From an uncultured Hydrogenophaga sp. (GTDB taxonomy: Bacteria; Pseudomonadota; Gammaproteobacteria; Burkholderiales; Burkholderiaceae_C), in contig NZ_OY288119.1 in the NCBI RefSeq assembly GCF_958439165.1, positions 1-64,000 on the forward strand: a DNA stretch of 64,000 nt, in the 5' to 3' direction. Of the stretch, positions 52,356-61,559 are shown piece by piece; the first letter of the stretch is position 1; the number at the start of each line of letters is the position of its first letter. Position numbers and translations under genes: made by a program. The notes under the pieces are model-generated. The model saw nothing but the letters and a program-made list of their open reading frames with translations. It ran no database searches and had not been told where the DNA came from.

Positions 52356-53135
52356 TTACTGGATCTTGGCCTTGTCGCGCAGGCCTTGCTGGAAGGCATT
52401 GAGCTTCTGGCCCTGCAGTTGCTGCAGGATCTGCGGCTTGACTTCGTCCAGTTTGGGCAGCTCGGCGTCGCGGATGTCGTCGACGCGGATCACGTGCCAG
52501 CCGAACTGGGTCTGCACCGGCGCTTCCGACAGCTGACCCTTGCCCAGCTTGAGCATGGCCTGCGAGAACTCGGGCACGTAGCTGGCGGCAGGGGCCCAGT
52601 CCAGGTCGCCGCCGTTGGCGCCGGAGCCCGGGTCCTTGGACTGTTTCTTGGCGATGTCCTCGAACTTGGCGCCACCCTTGATGGAAGCGATGATGGCCTT
52701 GGCCTCGTCTTCCTTCTCGACCAGGATGTGGCGGGCGCGGAATTCCTTGCCGCTGTTGGCCGCCACGAACTTGTCGTACTCGGCCTTGACGTCGGCGTCG
52801 CTCACCGGGTTCTTCTTCTGGAAGTCGGCGAACAGCGCGCGGATCATGATGGTCTGGCGCGCCAGCTCCATCTGGGTCTTGAAGTCGTCGGTGCCGGCGA
52901 TGCCGCGCTTCTGGGCTTCCTGCATGAAGATCTCGCGCAGGATCACTTCCTCCTTGAGCTGGGCACGCACCGTGTCGTCGACCGGGCGACCGGCAGCGGC
53001 CACTTGCGCCGCCAGCGCCTCGATGCGCGAGGTGGGGACCGGCTTGCCGTTGACGATGGCAACGTTCTGGGCAAAGGCCCCGGTCGCGGTGGAGATCAGC
53101 ACGGCCGCGGTCAGGGCCGACAGGGACATTTTCAT
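52356..53135 (-). CDS. Periplasmic parvulin-type peptidyl-prolyl isomerase
   Basis: A 259-residue periplasmic isomerase and chaperone. It has a signal peptide (M-K-M-S-L-S-A-L-T-A-A-V, cleavage after about residue 23, A-F-A-Q), an N-terminal helical chaperone region, and one parvulin domain with R-A-R-H-I-L-V, G-G-D-L-D-W and F-G-W-H-V-I. It ends in a helical tail. ATG 53135 has AGGAA 5 nt upstream; the frame is open to 53321 inside bolA but without similarity. It follows bolA and yciB on the minus strand, a conserved betaproteobacterial trio. It resembles the PpiC/SurA-like group but has only one parvulin domain. Confidence 0.92.
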   Translation of the reverse strand: MKMSLSALTAAVLISTATGAFAQNVAIVNGKPVPTSRIEALAAQVAAAGRPVDDTVRAQLKEEVILREIFMQEAQKRGIAGTDDFKTQMELARQTIMIRALFADFQKKNPVSDADVKAEYDKFVAANSGKEFRARHILVEKEDEAKAIIASIKGGAKFEDIAKKQSKDPGSGANGGDLDWAPAASYVPEFSQAMLKLGKGQLSEAPVQTQFGWHVIRVDDIRDAELPKLDEVKPQILQQLQGQKLNAFQQGLRDKAKIQ

Positions 53136-53142
53136 GGAGTTC

Positions 53143-53418
53143 CTACGGGGTTGAAATCTCGATGGCCAGCGCGTGCAGGCCTGCGTCTGTGAAGTCGCGC
53201 AGGGCATCATACACAAGGCGATGACGCGCCACGCGGGTGCGGCCGACGAACGCCGGAGCATCGATCCGCACCCTGAAATGGGTGCCCTGACCGCGCCCGT
53301 TGGAACCCGCATGACCCGCATGCGCAGCGCTTTCGTCCAGCACTTCCAGCCGGGTCGGATGCAGCGTCTGCTGCAAACGTTCCTCGATGGCCGCTGCGGT
53401 GATGTCCTGAATCATCAT
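53143..53418 (-). CDS. BolA family protein
   Basis: A 91-residue BolA/IbaG family protein. It has I-E-E-R-L-Q-Q-T-L-H-P, then E-S-A-A-H-A-G-H-A-G near residue 35, and the final R-H-R-L-V-Y-D-A-L segment with the conserved His (about 66). BolA proteins partner with monothiol glutaredoxins in iron-sulfur trafficking and also affect morphology. Adjacent ATG codons at 53418 and 53415 are both possible starts; the first overlaps the yciB stop as ATGA, suggesting translational coupling. Confidence 0.92.
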   Translation of the reverse strand: MMIQDITAAAIEERLQQTLHPTRLEVLDESAAHAGHAGSNGRGQGTHFRVRIDAPAFVGRTRVARHRLVYDALRDFTDAGLHALAIEISTP

Positions 53419-53954
53419 TTGCCTGCCGTTTCATCCTTGAGGTGACGGGAGATGTAGATCCCCTGACCGACGATGAACAGCACCGGGAAGATGTAACCCC
53501 ACAGCTTGAAGTTCACCCAGTCCTCGGTGCTGTAGTAGGCCGCGACCCAGCCGTTGATGGCGGCCATGAACAGGAAGTAACCGACCCAGGCCACGGTCAG
53601 CCGTGCCCAGACCGGCGAGGGCAGAGTGAGCTGGCTGCCCAGCAGGATCTGCAGGAAGTTCTTCTTCCAGATCCAGAGCGCTGCGGCCAGCACCACGGCC
53701 ATGCTGGCGTACAGCACCGTGGGTTTCCATTTGATGAAGCGTTCGTCCTGCAGGAACAGCGTGAGCGCGCCGAACACCAGCACCAGCACCAGCGTGACCT
53801 TGTGCAGGGTCTGCAGCTTGCGGTCGAGCAGCCAGATGAGGCCGGTCTGCAGCACGGTGGCGGCCATCAGGACGCCGGTGGCCACATAGATGCCTTGCCA
53901 TTTGTAGGCGGCCACGAAGAGGACGATGGGAAAGAAGTCGATCAGAAGACGCAT
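53415..53954 (-). CDS. yciB: Intracellular septation protein A / YciB
   Basis: Inner-membrane protein involved in cell envelope maintenance and septation. The 179-residue product has five hydrophobic helices, begins M-R-L-L-I-D-F-F-P-I-V-L-F-V-A-A-Y and has the K-P-T-V-L-Y family segment near residue 80. The start codon is preceded by GATAATCCGGCC with no Shine-Dalgarno sequence. It heads the yciB-bolA-parvulin operon. Confidence 0.94.
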   Translation of the reverse strand: MRLLIDFFPIVLFVAAYKWQGIYVATGVLMAATVLQTGLIWLLDRKLQTLHKVTLVLVLVFGALTLFLQDERFIKWKPTVLYASMAVVLAAALWIWKKNFLQILLGSQLTLPSPVWARLTVAWVGYFLFMAAINGWVAAYYSTEDWVNFKLWGYIFPVLFIVGQGIYISRHLKDETAGK

Positions 53955-53960
53955 GGCCGG

Positions 53961-53966
53961 ATTATC
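53961..53966 (-). promoter_or_regulatory. GATAAT -10-like motif 6 nt before yciB
   Basis: On the minus strand GATAATCCGGCC is followed directly by the yciB ATG (53954). The hexamer-to-ATG distance is 6 nt, the same as for rlmB. It would give a leaderless yciB-bolA transcript. Confidence 0.45.
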
Positions 53967-54048
53967 GACGGCACGGCAAACCCCTGGCCCGGTGGGGAAC
54001 CGGCAGCCCGGCCGGGGACTCCACCTTGCTCAACTTCGGAGGAACTCC

Positions 54049-55029
54049 ATGACCGCCCATGAACAACAGGCCATCCTGACCATTGCGCTGCTGGCCGCCT
54101 TTGCCGACGGCGAGAAGGCCGACACCGAGCGCGACGCCATCCGCCAGATCGCGGAATCGCTGGGTCATGAACCCGGTGGCGCCGGACTGGCCCGGGTGTA
54201 CCAGGACGTGCTGCTGAAGCGGGCATCGGTGCGGGCCGCCCTGGATGCACTGACCGATCCGGCGCACCGTCAGCTGGCCTACGAAATGGCGGTGTGCGTC
54301 TGCGAGGCCGATGGCCAGCGCAGCCCGGCGGAAGCGGATTTCCTGGCCGATCTGAAGCGGCAGCTGGTGCCGGCAGGCGAGGCAGTGGCCGGCTTCGAGC
54401 GCCAGGAGACCGAGCTGGTGCAGGCGGCCCGCGAAGTGGTGCCGGCCGTGGTGCCCGTCGCCGTCGCGCTGCCGGCATCCGGTCCGGCCAGCGCGCCCGA
54501 TGCGGCCCGCGATGCCGCCCTGGACAAGAGCATCCTGAACCACGCGCTGCTCAACGGGGCGCTGGAGCTGCTGCCGCAATCGTGGGCTTCGATGGCCATC
54601 ATTCCGCTGCAGATCAAGATGGTGCATGCCATCGGCAAGGCCCACGGGGTGTCGCTCGACCAGGGGCACATCAAGGAATTTCTGGCCGCTGCCGGCGTGG
54701 GCATGACCTCGCAATACCTGGAGCAGTTCGGCCGCAAGCTGCTGGGCGGCCTGCTCGGCAAGGCGGCGGGACGGACCGTCGGCCGGGTGGGCAGCGCGGC
54801 CACCGGCATGGCCTTCTCGTTTGCCACCACCTACGCGCTGGGTCAGGTGGCCAAGCGCTACTACGCCGGTGGCCGGACCATGAGCACCGCGCTGCTGCGC
54901 GACACCTTCCAGGACCTGCTCGGGCCGGCCCGGCAGATGCAGGCCCAGTACCTGCCGCAGATCCGCGAGAAGGCGGCCACCCTCGACGCCGGCCAGATCA
55001 TGAATCTGGTGCGCAGCCCGGTGCGCTGA
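54049..55029 (+). CDS. TerB-like protein with C-terminal DUF697-like domain
   Basis: A 326-residue protein from ATG 54049 with a strong GGAGGAA ribosome binding site. The N-terminal 110 residues look like a TerB/DjlA-N helical domain (A-F-A-D-G-E-K-A-D, and C-E-A-D-G-Q-R-S-P-A-E, the paired acidic motifs typical of this fold). After a Pro/Ala linker, the C-terminal part (about 165-300) is hydrophobic and Gly-rich, like DUF697, a membrane-associated domain often linked to GTPases. TerB domains occur in tellurite and stress-response networks. No other ter genes are near. The name is a domain-level call only. Confidence 0.72.
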   Translation: MTAHEQQAILTIALLAAFADGEKADTERDAIRQIAESLGHEPGGAGLARVYQDVLLKRASVRAALDALTDPAHRQLAYEMAVCVCEADGQRSPAEADFLADLKRQLVPAGEAVAGFERQETELVQAAREVVPAVVPVAVALPASGPASAPDAARDAALDKSILNHALLNGALELLPQSWASMAIIPLQIKMVHAIGKAHGVSLDQGHIKEFLAAAGVGMTSQYLEQFGRKLLGGLLGKAAGRTVGRVGSAATGMAFSFATTYALGQVAKRYYAGGRTMSTALLRDTFQDLLGPARQMQAQYLPQIREKAATLDAGQIMNLVRSPVR

Positions 55030-55047
55030 ACCGGGCTGCTGCCGCCA

Positions 55048-55476
55048 TCAGCCCTTGGGCTGGTGGTCGATGGAGGCGGAGTTCATGCAGTAACGCAGCC
55101 CGGAAGGGGCGGGGCCGTCCTCGAACACATGGCCCAGGTGGGCGCCGCACTGGCTGCACACGGTCTCCACCCGAACCATGCCATGGCTGCGGTCGACCAG
55201 CTCGGTGATGGCGCCGGGGATGGCCTTCCAGAAGCTCGGCCAGCCGCAGCCGGCATCGAACTTGGTGCCGGCGTCGAACAGGTGGTTGCCGCAGCACACG
55301 CAGTGGTAGCTGCCGTCGGCCCAGACCTGCTCGTACTTGCCGGTGAACGGCCGCTCGGTGTAGGCCCGGCGGGTGATCTCGAAGGCGCCGGGCTCGGCGC
55401 CCTTGGCGGCCAGCAGCTCGCGCCATTCGGCGTCGGTCTTGTGGATCGGGAAATCGGAAGTGTTATCGGTGGTCAT
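55048..55476 (-). CDS. msrB: Peptide methionine-(R)-S-oxide reductase MsrB
   Basis: Repairs the R form of oxidised methionine in proteins. The 142-residue protein has the zinc site (Cys59, Cys62, Cys107 and Cys110, in C-V-C-C-G and C-S-Q-C-G) and the catalytic Cys130 in R-Y-C-M-N-S, with H-V-F-E-D-G-P. It has no signal peptide, so it acts in the cytosol, and no MsrA domain is fused. It lies 21 nt after selO on the same strand, so the two are probably co-transcribed; both concern redox or oxidative-stress biology. Confidence 0.96.
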   Translation of the reverse strand: MTTDNTSDFPIHKTDAEWRELLAAKGAEPGAFEITRRAYTERPFTGKYEQVWADGSYHCVCCGNHLFDAGTKFDAGCGWPSFWKAIPGAITELVDRSHGMVRVETVCSQCGAHLGHVFEDGPAPSGLRYCMNSASIDHQPKG

Positions 55477-55497
55477 GCGGTGTTTCCTGTCGATGTT

Positions 55498-56997
55498 TCA
55501 GGACGAGCAGCTGATCTCGATGCCGGCTGCCCAGTCCGGGGGCAGGGCGGCCAGATCGTCTTCGCCCTGGCGTTCGTCGAACGGCGCCTGCAAAGCTTTC
55601 AGCAGGCGCTGCACTTCCGCGAAGTCGCCTTCGCGGGCCTGGCGGATGGCGATCTCGGCCAGGTGGTTGCGCAGCACGATGTGCGGGTTGGTCCGCAGCA
55701 TGTGCAGCCGGGTGGCGGCTGCATCGAAGCCGGGCTGGCCCTGCAGCCGTGCCTGCCAGCGAGCGGCCCAGGCATCGAAGGCCTCGCGCTGGAGGAAGAG
55801 GTCGCGCACGGGTTCCAGCGGCCCGTCGGCCGCGTGCGAGAGGCGGCGGAACAGCACGGTGAAGTCCACCGCGTCCCGGGCCATCAGCTGCATCAGGTCT
55901 TCGACCAGGGCGTCGTCGCCGGGCAGGACAGCAGCGAGGCCCAGCTTGGCGCCCATGCGGCGTTGCAGCGCTGCCGGAAACAGCGCCTTGTAGGGCTCCA
56001 GGGCATCCAGCGCCTGCTGCTGGTCATCCATGAGCGGCAACAGGGCCTGCCCGAGGCAGAACAGGTTCCAGTACGCGATGTTGGGCTGGGTGTGGTAGGC
56101 GTAGCGCCCACCGGTGTCGCTGTGGTTGCAGATGTGCCCCGGGTTGAAGGCGTCCAGGAACTGGAACGGGCCGTAGTCGATGGTCAGGCCCAGCACGCTC
56201 ATGTTGTCGGTATTCATCACCCCGTGGCAGAAGCCCACCGCCTGCCATTGCGCCAGCAGTTCGGCGGTGCGTTCGCTGACCGCTTCCAGGAGCGCTGCGT
56301 AGGGGTTGCCACCCTGCCGGCAGGCGGGGTAGTGGTGGTCGATGACGAAATCGGCCAGCTGGCGCAGCTCCTCGATCCGGCCACCGGCGGAAAAGTGCTC
56401 GAAATGCCCGAAGCGGATGAAGCTGGGAGCCACCCGGGTGACCACGGCCGCGGTTTCCACCGTTTCGCGCACCACCGCAGCGGGCGATGCCGTCAGGGCC
56501 AGCGCGCGGGTGGTGGGAATGCCCAGACCGTGCATCGCCTCGCTGCACAGGAACTCGCGGATGGAGCTGCGCAGCACGGCCCGCCCGTCGCCACGGCGGG
56601 AGTAGGGCGTGAGTCCGGCACCCTTGAGCTGGACTTCCAGCGGACCGGCGGGGGCGTCGACCTCGCCCAGCCAGATGGCACGGCCATCGCCGAGCTGTCC
56701 GGCCCAGTGGCCGAACTGGTGTCCGCTGTACACCGTGGCCAGCGGGCGGCTGCCCGGCAGCACCCGGTTGCCGGTGAAGACCTCGGCGGCCTCGGTCGAG
56801 TCCATCCAGGCGGCCGGCAGGCCCAGGTCGGCGGCCACCGAGGGCGACCAGGCCACCCATTGCGGGTCGGGCAACGGGGTGGGCACGTTGTCGGTGAAGA
56901 AGGATTCGCCCAGCGTGGCGAAGCGGTTGCTCCAGACCAGGGGCGGCGCAGGGGTGTGGGCGGAGTGGGACGTGTCCGGGGCGGCAAGCAGGCTCAT
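55498..56997 (-). CDS. selO: Protein adenylyltransferase SelO (YdiU)
   Basis: Pseudokinase that AMPylates proteins (on Ser, Thr or Tyr) and is linked to redox homeostasis. The 499-residue protein shows P-A-W-M-D-S, the nucleotide-binding region Q-L-K-G-A-G-L-T-P-Y-S-R, G-V-M-N-T-D-N-M-S (catalytic Asn) and D-Y-G-P-F-Q-F-L-D (metal Asp). It ends in C-S-S, the C-terminal cysteine that replaces selenocysteine in bacteria. I chose ATG 56997; the open frame back to 57258 runs through the promoter and has no similarity. CACAATCC lies 7 nt before the start. Confidence 0.94.
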   Translation of the reverse strand: MSLLAAPDTSHSAHTPAPPLVWSNRFATLGESFFTDNVPTPLPDPQWVAWSPSVAADLGLPAAWMDSTEAAEVFTGNRVLPGSRPLATVYSGHQFGHWAGQLGDGRAIWLGEVDAPAGPLEVQLKGAGLTPYSRRGDGRAVLRSSIREFLCSEAMHGLGIPTTRALALTASPAAVVRETVETAAVVTRVAPSFIRFGHFEHFSAGGRIEELRQLADFVIDHHYPACRQGGNPYAALLEAVSERTAELLAQWQAVGFCHGVMNTDNMSVLGLTIDYGPFQFLDAFNPGHICNHSDTGGRYAYHTQPNIAYWNLFCLGQALLPLMDDQQQALDALEPYKALFPAALQRRMGAKLGLAAVLPGDDALVEDLMQLMARDAVDFTVLFRRLSHAADGPLEPVRDLFLQREAFDAWAARWQARLQGQPGFDAAATRLHMLRTNPHIVLRNHLAEIAIRQAREGDFAEVQRLLKALQAPFDERQGEDDLAALPPDWAAGIEISCSS

Positions 56998-57004
56998 GGG
57001 CTGG

Positions 57005-57010
57005 ATTGTG
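57005..57010 (-). promoter_or_regulatory. CACAAT -10-like motif 7 nt before selO
   Basis: On the minus strand CACAATCCAGCCC leads straight into the selO ATG (56997). It has the same spacing as the GATAATCCGG motifs elsewhere, with a weaker hexamer. Confidence 0.3.
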
Positions 57011-57144
57011 GGGTTCCGGGGCAGACACGCCGGTGACAGGGTTTCCCCGCCCCATCGCGGAAGCGCCCCTGCGCACGGTAGGATGACGGCCGCCCCCCGG
57101 GGTACCGGGCGAACACACCAACGACATCCACAGGAGACATCCCC

Positions 57145-58791
<1,647 letters not shown>

Positions 58792-58806
58792 TCGGGCCGG
58801 GCGGCC

Positions 58807-60105
58807 ATGGCGGCTCCATCAGGCATGCCACCCGTGGCCATCGGCGCGACGCTCCCATCCCGCCTGACCGGCCGCCGGCGCTGGCTGGCGGGCGCGGCGC
58901 TCGGTGCCGCCGCACTGGCCTTGCCGGGCTGCGTGCGTCGGCCCGACCTGGTGCGGCTGGCCTGCATCGACCCGCTCACCGGCCCTGCTGCGGATGTGGG
59001 GCGCAACAGCCTGAGGACGTGGCAGTTCCTGTCGGAGCGCCTGGGCGCGGAAGCGAACCCGGCCGGCCTTCGTTTCCAGGTGGCGGGCTTCGACAACAAG
59101 GGCTCGCCCCAGGAATCGCTGCACGCGTTGCGCGCGGCGATCGACCAGGGATTCCGGGTCATCCTCCAGGGCAACGGGTCGGGCGTAGCGGCTACCCTGG
59201 CAGCCGCCATCGAACGGCACAACGAGCGGTTCCCCGAGCGCGGCGTGGTGTTCCTGAATTACGCCGCCATGGACCCGGCCCTGACCCGGGAGCGGTGCAG
59301 CTTCTGGCACTTCCGGATCGATCCGGACACCGCCATGAAGACCCAGGCCATGGCGACCTTTCTGGCCCAGGACACGCCCTGGCGTCGGGTGGCCCTGTTC
59401 AATCAGAACTATGCCCATGGCCAGCAGGTTTCCAGCTGGTTCCGGCGCAAGGTCGACGAGCTGGGCGGAGGCCTGCAGGTCGTCTCTGACGACCTGCATC
59501 CGGCTTTCGTCATGCGCGACTACATCCCCTGGGTCCGTCGGCTGCAGGCTTCGGGAGCGCAGGTGCTGGTCACCGGCAACTGGGGTGTCGACCTGCTGCG
59601 CCTGATCGAGGCGATGCAGAGCGAAGGCCTGGACATGCCGGTGTTCGGCTACTACACCCACCTGTCCGGCGTGCCGACCCTGCTGGCATCCGGCAAACGG
59701 ACCATGCCGGTCCTTCAGGTGGGCGCCAGCCACACCAACCAGCCGGGCCCCCTGGCGCCGCTGATGCAGGCCTTCCGGGCCCGTTTCCGGGACGATCTGG
59801 TGGTCACTTCGGCCTACGACGGGCTGGTGCTGCTGGCCCAGGCCATGGCGCGCGCCGGCAGCAGCTCCGCCACCGATCTCGCGCGTCAGATGAGCGGCAT
59901 GACCTTCGACGGATTCGATGGCCCGGTCACCCTGCGTTCGGGTGATCACCAGCTGCAGAAGGGCCTCTACATCAACCGCTGGCAGCGCACCGACTCGGTG
60001 CACCCCTTCGGGGCAGAGGGCACCGATCACACCTTTGCACCGGTGCGCCATTTCGACGGCGTAGCCGTGAGCCAGCCGGCACAGTGCGGCATGGTGCGGC
60101 GCTGA
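58807..60105 (+). CDS. ABC substrate-binding lipoprotein, branched-chain amino acid type (paralogue 1)
   Basis: Periplasmic type I binding protein (LivK/peripla_BP_6 family). The 432-residue product carries a lipoprotein signal with a basic twin-arginine-like segment G-R-R-R-W-L and lipobox A-L-P-G-C (Cys42), so it is probably tethered to a membrane. The mature part starts L-V-R-L-A-C-I-D-P-L-T-G-P. It is clearly homologous to the next gene over its whole length: G-F-D-N-K, I-D-Q-G, Q-G-N-G-S, F-L-N-Y-A-A, and N-Q-N-Y-x-H-G-Q-Q-V occur in both. The start could also be ATG 58825. Likely an alternative receptor for the LivHM(G) transporter; the ligand is unknown. Confidence 0.88.
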   Translation: MAAPSGMPPVAIGATLPSRLTGRRRWLAGAALGAAALALPGCVRRPDLVRLACIDPLTGPAADVGRNSLRTWQFLSERLGAEANPAGLRFQVAGFDNKGSPQESLHALRAAIDQGFRVILQGNGSGVAATLAAAIERHNERFPERGVVFLNYAAMDPALTRERCSFWHFRIDPDTAMKTQAMATFLAQDTPWRRVALFNQNYAHGQQVSSWFRRKVDELGGGLQVVSDDLHPAFVMRDYIPWVRRLQASGAQVLVTGNWGVDLLRLIEAMQSEGLDMPVFGYYTHLSGVPTLLASGKRTMPVLQVGASHTNQPGPLAPLMQAFRARFRDDLVVTSAYDGLVLLAQAMARAGSSSATDLARQMSGMTFDGFDGPVTLRSGDHQLQKGLYINRWQRTDSVHPFGAEGTDHTFAPVRHFDGVAVSQPAQCGMVRR

Positions 60106-60120
60106 GCGCCAGTCTCCAGT

Positions 60121-60145
60121 GTGATAGGGGGTAGGGGCATTCCCT
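60121..60145 (+). promoter_or_regulatory. G-rich direct repeat upstream of the second binding protein
   Basis: In the 105-nt gap between the two binding-protein genes, ATAGGGG and GTAGGGG (60124-60130, 60131-60137) sit back to back. They are followed by an AGGG-N5-CCCT inverted repeat. The stretch looks like a regulator-binding site for the second gene. I cannot name the regulator. Confidence 0.4.
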
Positions 60146-60210
60146 GAGCGTGTGTGCAGAGCGACCGGGATACCCTGCCGGCTCCACCTCACAACGACAG
60201 GAGACACCCC

Positions 60211-61440
60211 ATGCATTTCGCTCTGAAGACCGTCGCTGCCGCCGGCATCGCCCTGACCATGGCGACCGCCTTCGCCCAGAAGGGCGAGACGGTCAAGATC
60301 GCGCTGATCGACCCGCAGACCGGCCTCATGGGCCCGGTGGGCCTGAACCAGCTGCGCAGCTGGCAGTTCTTCGCCGAAAAGTTCACCCAGTCCAATGCGG
60401 CCGGCGTGAAGTTCGAGGTGGTCGGCTTCGACAACAAGCTCAGCCCTGCGGAGAGCCTGAACAACTTCAAGGCTGCGCTGGACCAGGGCGTGCGCTACAT
60501 CGCTCAGGGCAACGGCTCGTCGGTCGCCGGCGCGCTGATCGATGCGGTCAACAAGCACAACGAGCGCAACCCGGGCAAGGAGGTGGTGTTCCTGAACTAC
60601 GCTGCCGTCGACCCCGACTTCACCAACAGCAAGTGCAGCTACTGGCACTTCCGGTTCGATGCCGACACGTCCATGAAGATGGAGGCCATGACCACCTTCA
60701 TGAAGGACCAGCCGGACGTGAAGAAGGTCTATCTGCTCAACCAGAACTACTCGCACGGCCAGCAGGTGGCCAAGTTCGCCAAGGAGAACCTGTCGCGCAA
60801 GCGCCCGGACGTGCAGATCGTGGGTGAAGACCTGCACCCGCTGGCCCAGGTGCGCGACTTCGCGCCCTACATCGCCAAGATCAAGGCCTCCGGCGCCGAC
60901 ACCGTCATCACCGGCAACTGGGGTTCGGACCTGGCGCTGATGGTCAAGGCGGCCAACGAAGGCGGCTACACCGGCAAGTTCTTCACCTACTACACCGGCG
61001 TGACCGGCACGCCGTCCGCCCTGGGCACCGGTGGCGAGGGCCGTGTCTACCAGGTGGCCTACCAGCACTACAACATGGGTGGCCAGATGGGTCAGTGGAT
61101 GGCCGAGTTCCAGAAGCGCTACAAGGACGACATGTACACCGGCGCCATTCCGCTGGCTTACCAGGCGGTGAGCGAGGCCATGGCCAAGGCCAAGTCGACC
61201 GACCCGGTGAAGGTGGCGGCCGCCATGGAGGGCATGAAGTTCAAGGGCTTCAACGGCGAAGTGGAAGTGCGCAAGCTGGACCACCAGCTGCAGCAGCCGC
61301 TGTTCGTCACGGTCTGGTCCAAGACCGATGCCAAGAACCCCTACAGCCCGGAGAACACCGGCATGACGCTCAAGCCGGTGAAGGAATTCCCGGCCTTCAT
61401 CGCCAGCACCCCGACCAGCTGCCAGATGAAGCGGCCCTGA
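60211..61440 (+). CDS. ABC substrate-binding protein, branched-chain amino acid type (paralogue 2, secreted)
   Basis: Periplasmic LivK-type binding protein. The 409-residue product has a normal signal peptide (M-H-F-A-L-K-T-V-A-A-A-G-I-A-L, cleaved near A-F-A-Q) and no lipobox. The mature protein begins G-E-T-V-K-I-A-L-I-D-P-Q-T-G. A CAGGAGA ribosome binding site stands 7 nt upstream of the ATG. It is the likely principal binding protein for the LivHMG transporter that follows. A longer open frame to 60154 has no support. The ligand is not determined; the family includes receptors for branched-chain amino acids, amides and aromatic acids. Confidence 0.9.
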   Translation: MHFALKTVAAAGIALTMATAFAQKGETVKIALIDPQTGLMGPVGLNQLRSWQFFAEKFTQSNAAGVKFEVVGFDNKLSPAESLNNFKAALDQGVRYIAQGNGSSVAGALIDAVNKHNERNPGKEVVFLNYAAVDPDFTNSKCSYWHFRFDADTSMKMEAMTTFMKDQPDVKKVYLLNQNYSHGQQVAKFAKENLSRKRPDVQIVGEDLHPLAQVRDFAPYIAKIKASGADTVITGNWGSDLALMVKAANEGGYTGKFFTYYTGVTGTPSALGTGGEGRVYQVAYQHYNMGGQMGQWMAEFQKRYKDDMYTGAIPLAYQAVSEAMAKAKSTDPVKVAAAMEGMKFKGFNGEVEVRKLDHQLQQPLFVTVWSKTDAKNPYSPENTGMTLKPVKEFPAFIASTPTSCQMKRP

Positions 61441-61449
61441 GGCCGGGCC

Positions 61450-61473
61450 GACCCCCGCCGCGCGCCGGGGGTC
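61450..61473 (+). terminator. Hairpin 1 between the binding-protein gene and livH
   Basis: GACCCCCG (61450-61457) and CGGGGGTC (61466-61473) form a perfect 8-bp stem with an 8-nt loop, 9 nt after the stop codon. No T-tract follows. It may protect the upstream mRNA or partly terminate, giving more binding protein than permease. Confidence 0.55.
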
Positions 61474-61490
61474 TGACATGTTGCTCCGGC

Positions 61491-61516
61491 AGGATGGCGG
61501 CTGAGCCCGCCGTCCT
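61491..61516 (+). terminator. Hairpin 2 between the binding-protein gene and livH
   Basis: AGGATGGCGG (61491-61500) and CCGCCGTCCT (61507-61516) pair over 10 bp with one G-T wobble and a 6-nt loop. It is followed by a pyrimidine-rich stretch (GTCCTTTCCTCTCT). With hairpin 1 it forms a two-hairpin boundary in a 119-nt gap. Confidence 0.55.
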
Positions 61517-61559
61517 GTCCTTTCCTCTCTCCCCACCCCTCTCTGCCTGAAAGGCCTCC

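Noticed and set aside
55498..55506. Selenocysteine in SelO
   Set aside because: The C-terminal residues are C-S-S with an ordinary Cys codon; no in-frame TGA within the gene needs to be read as selenocysteine. The presence of mnmH concerns tRNA selenouridine, not selenoproteins.
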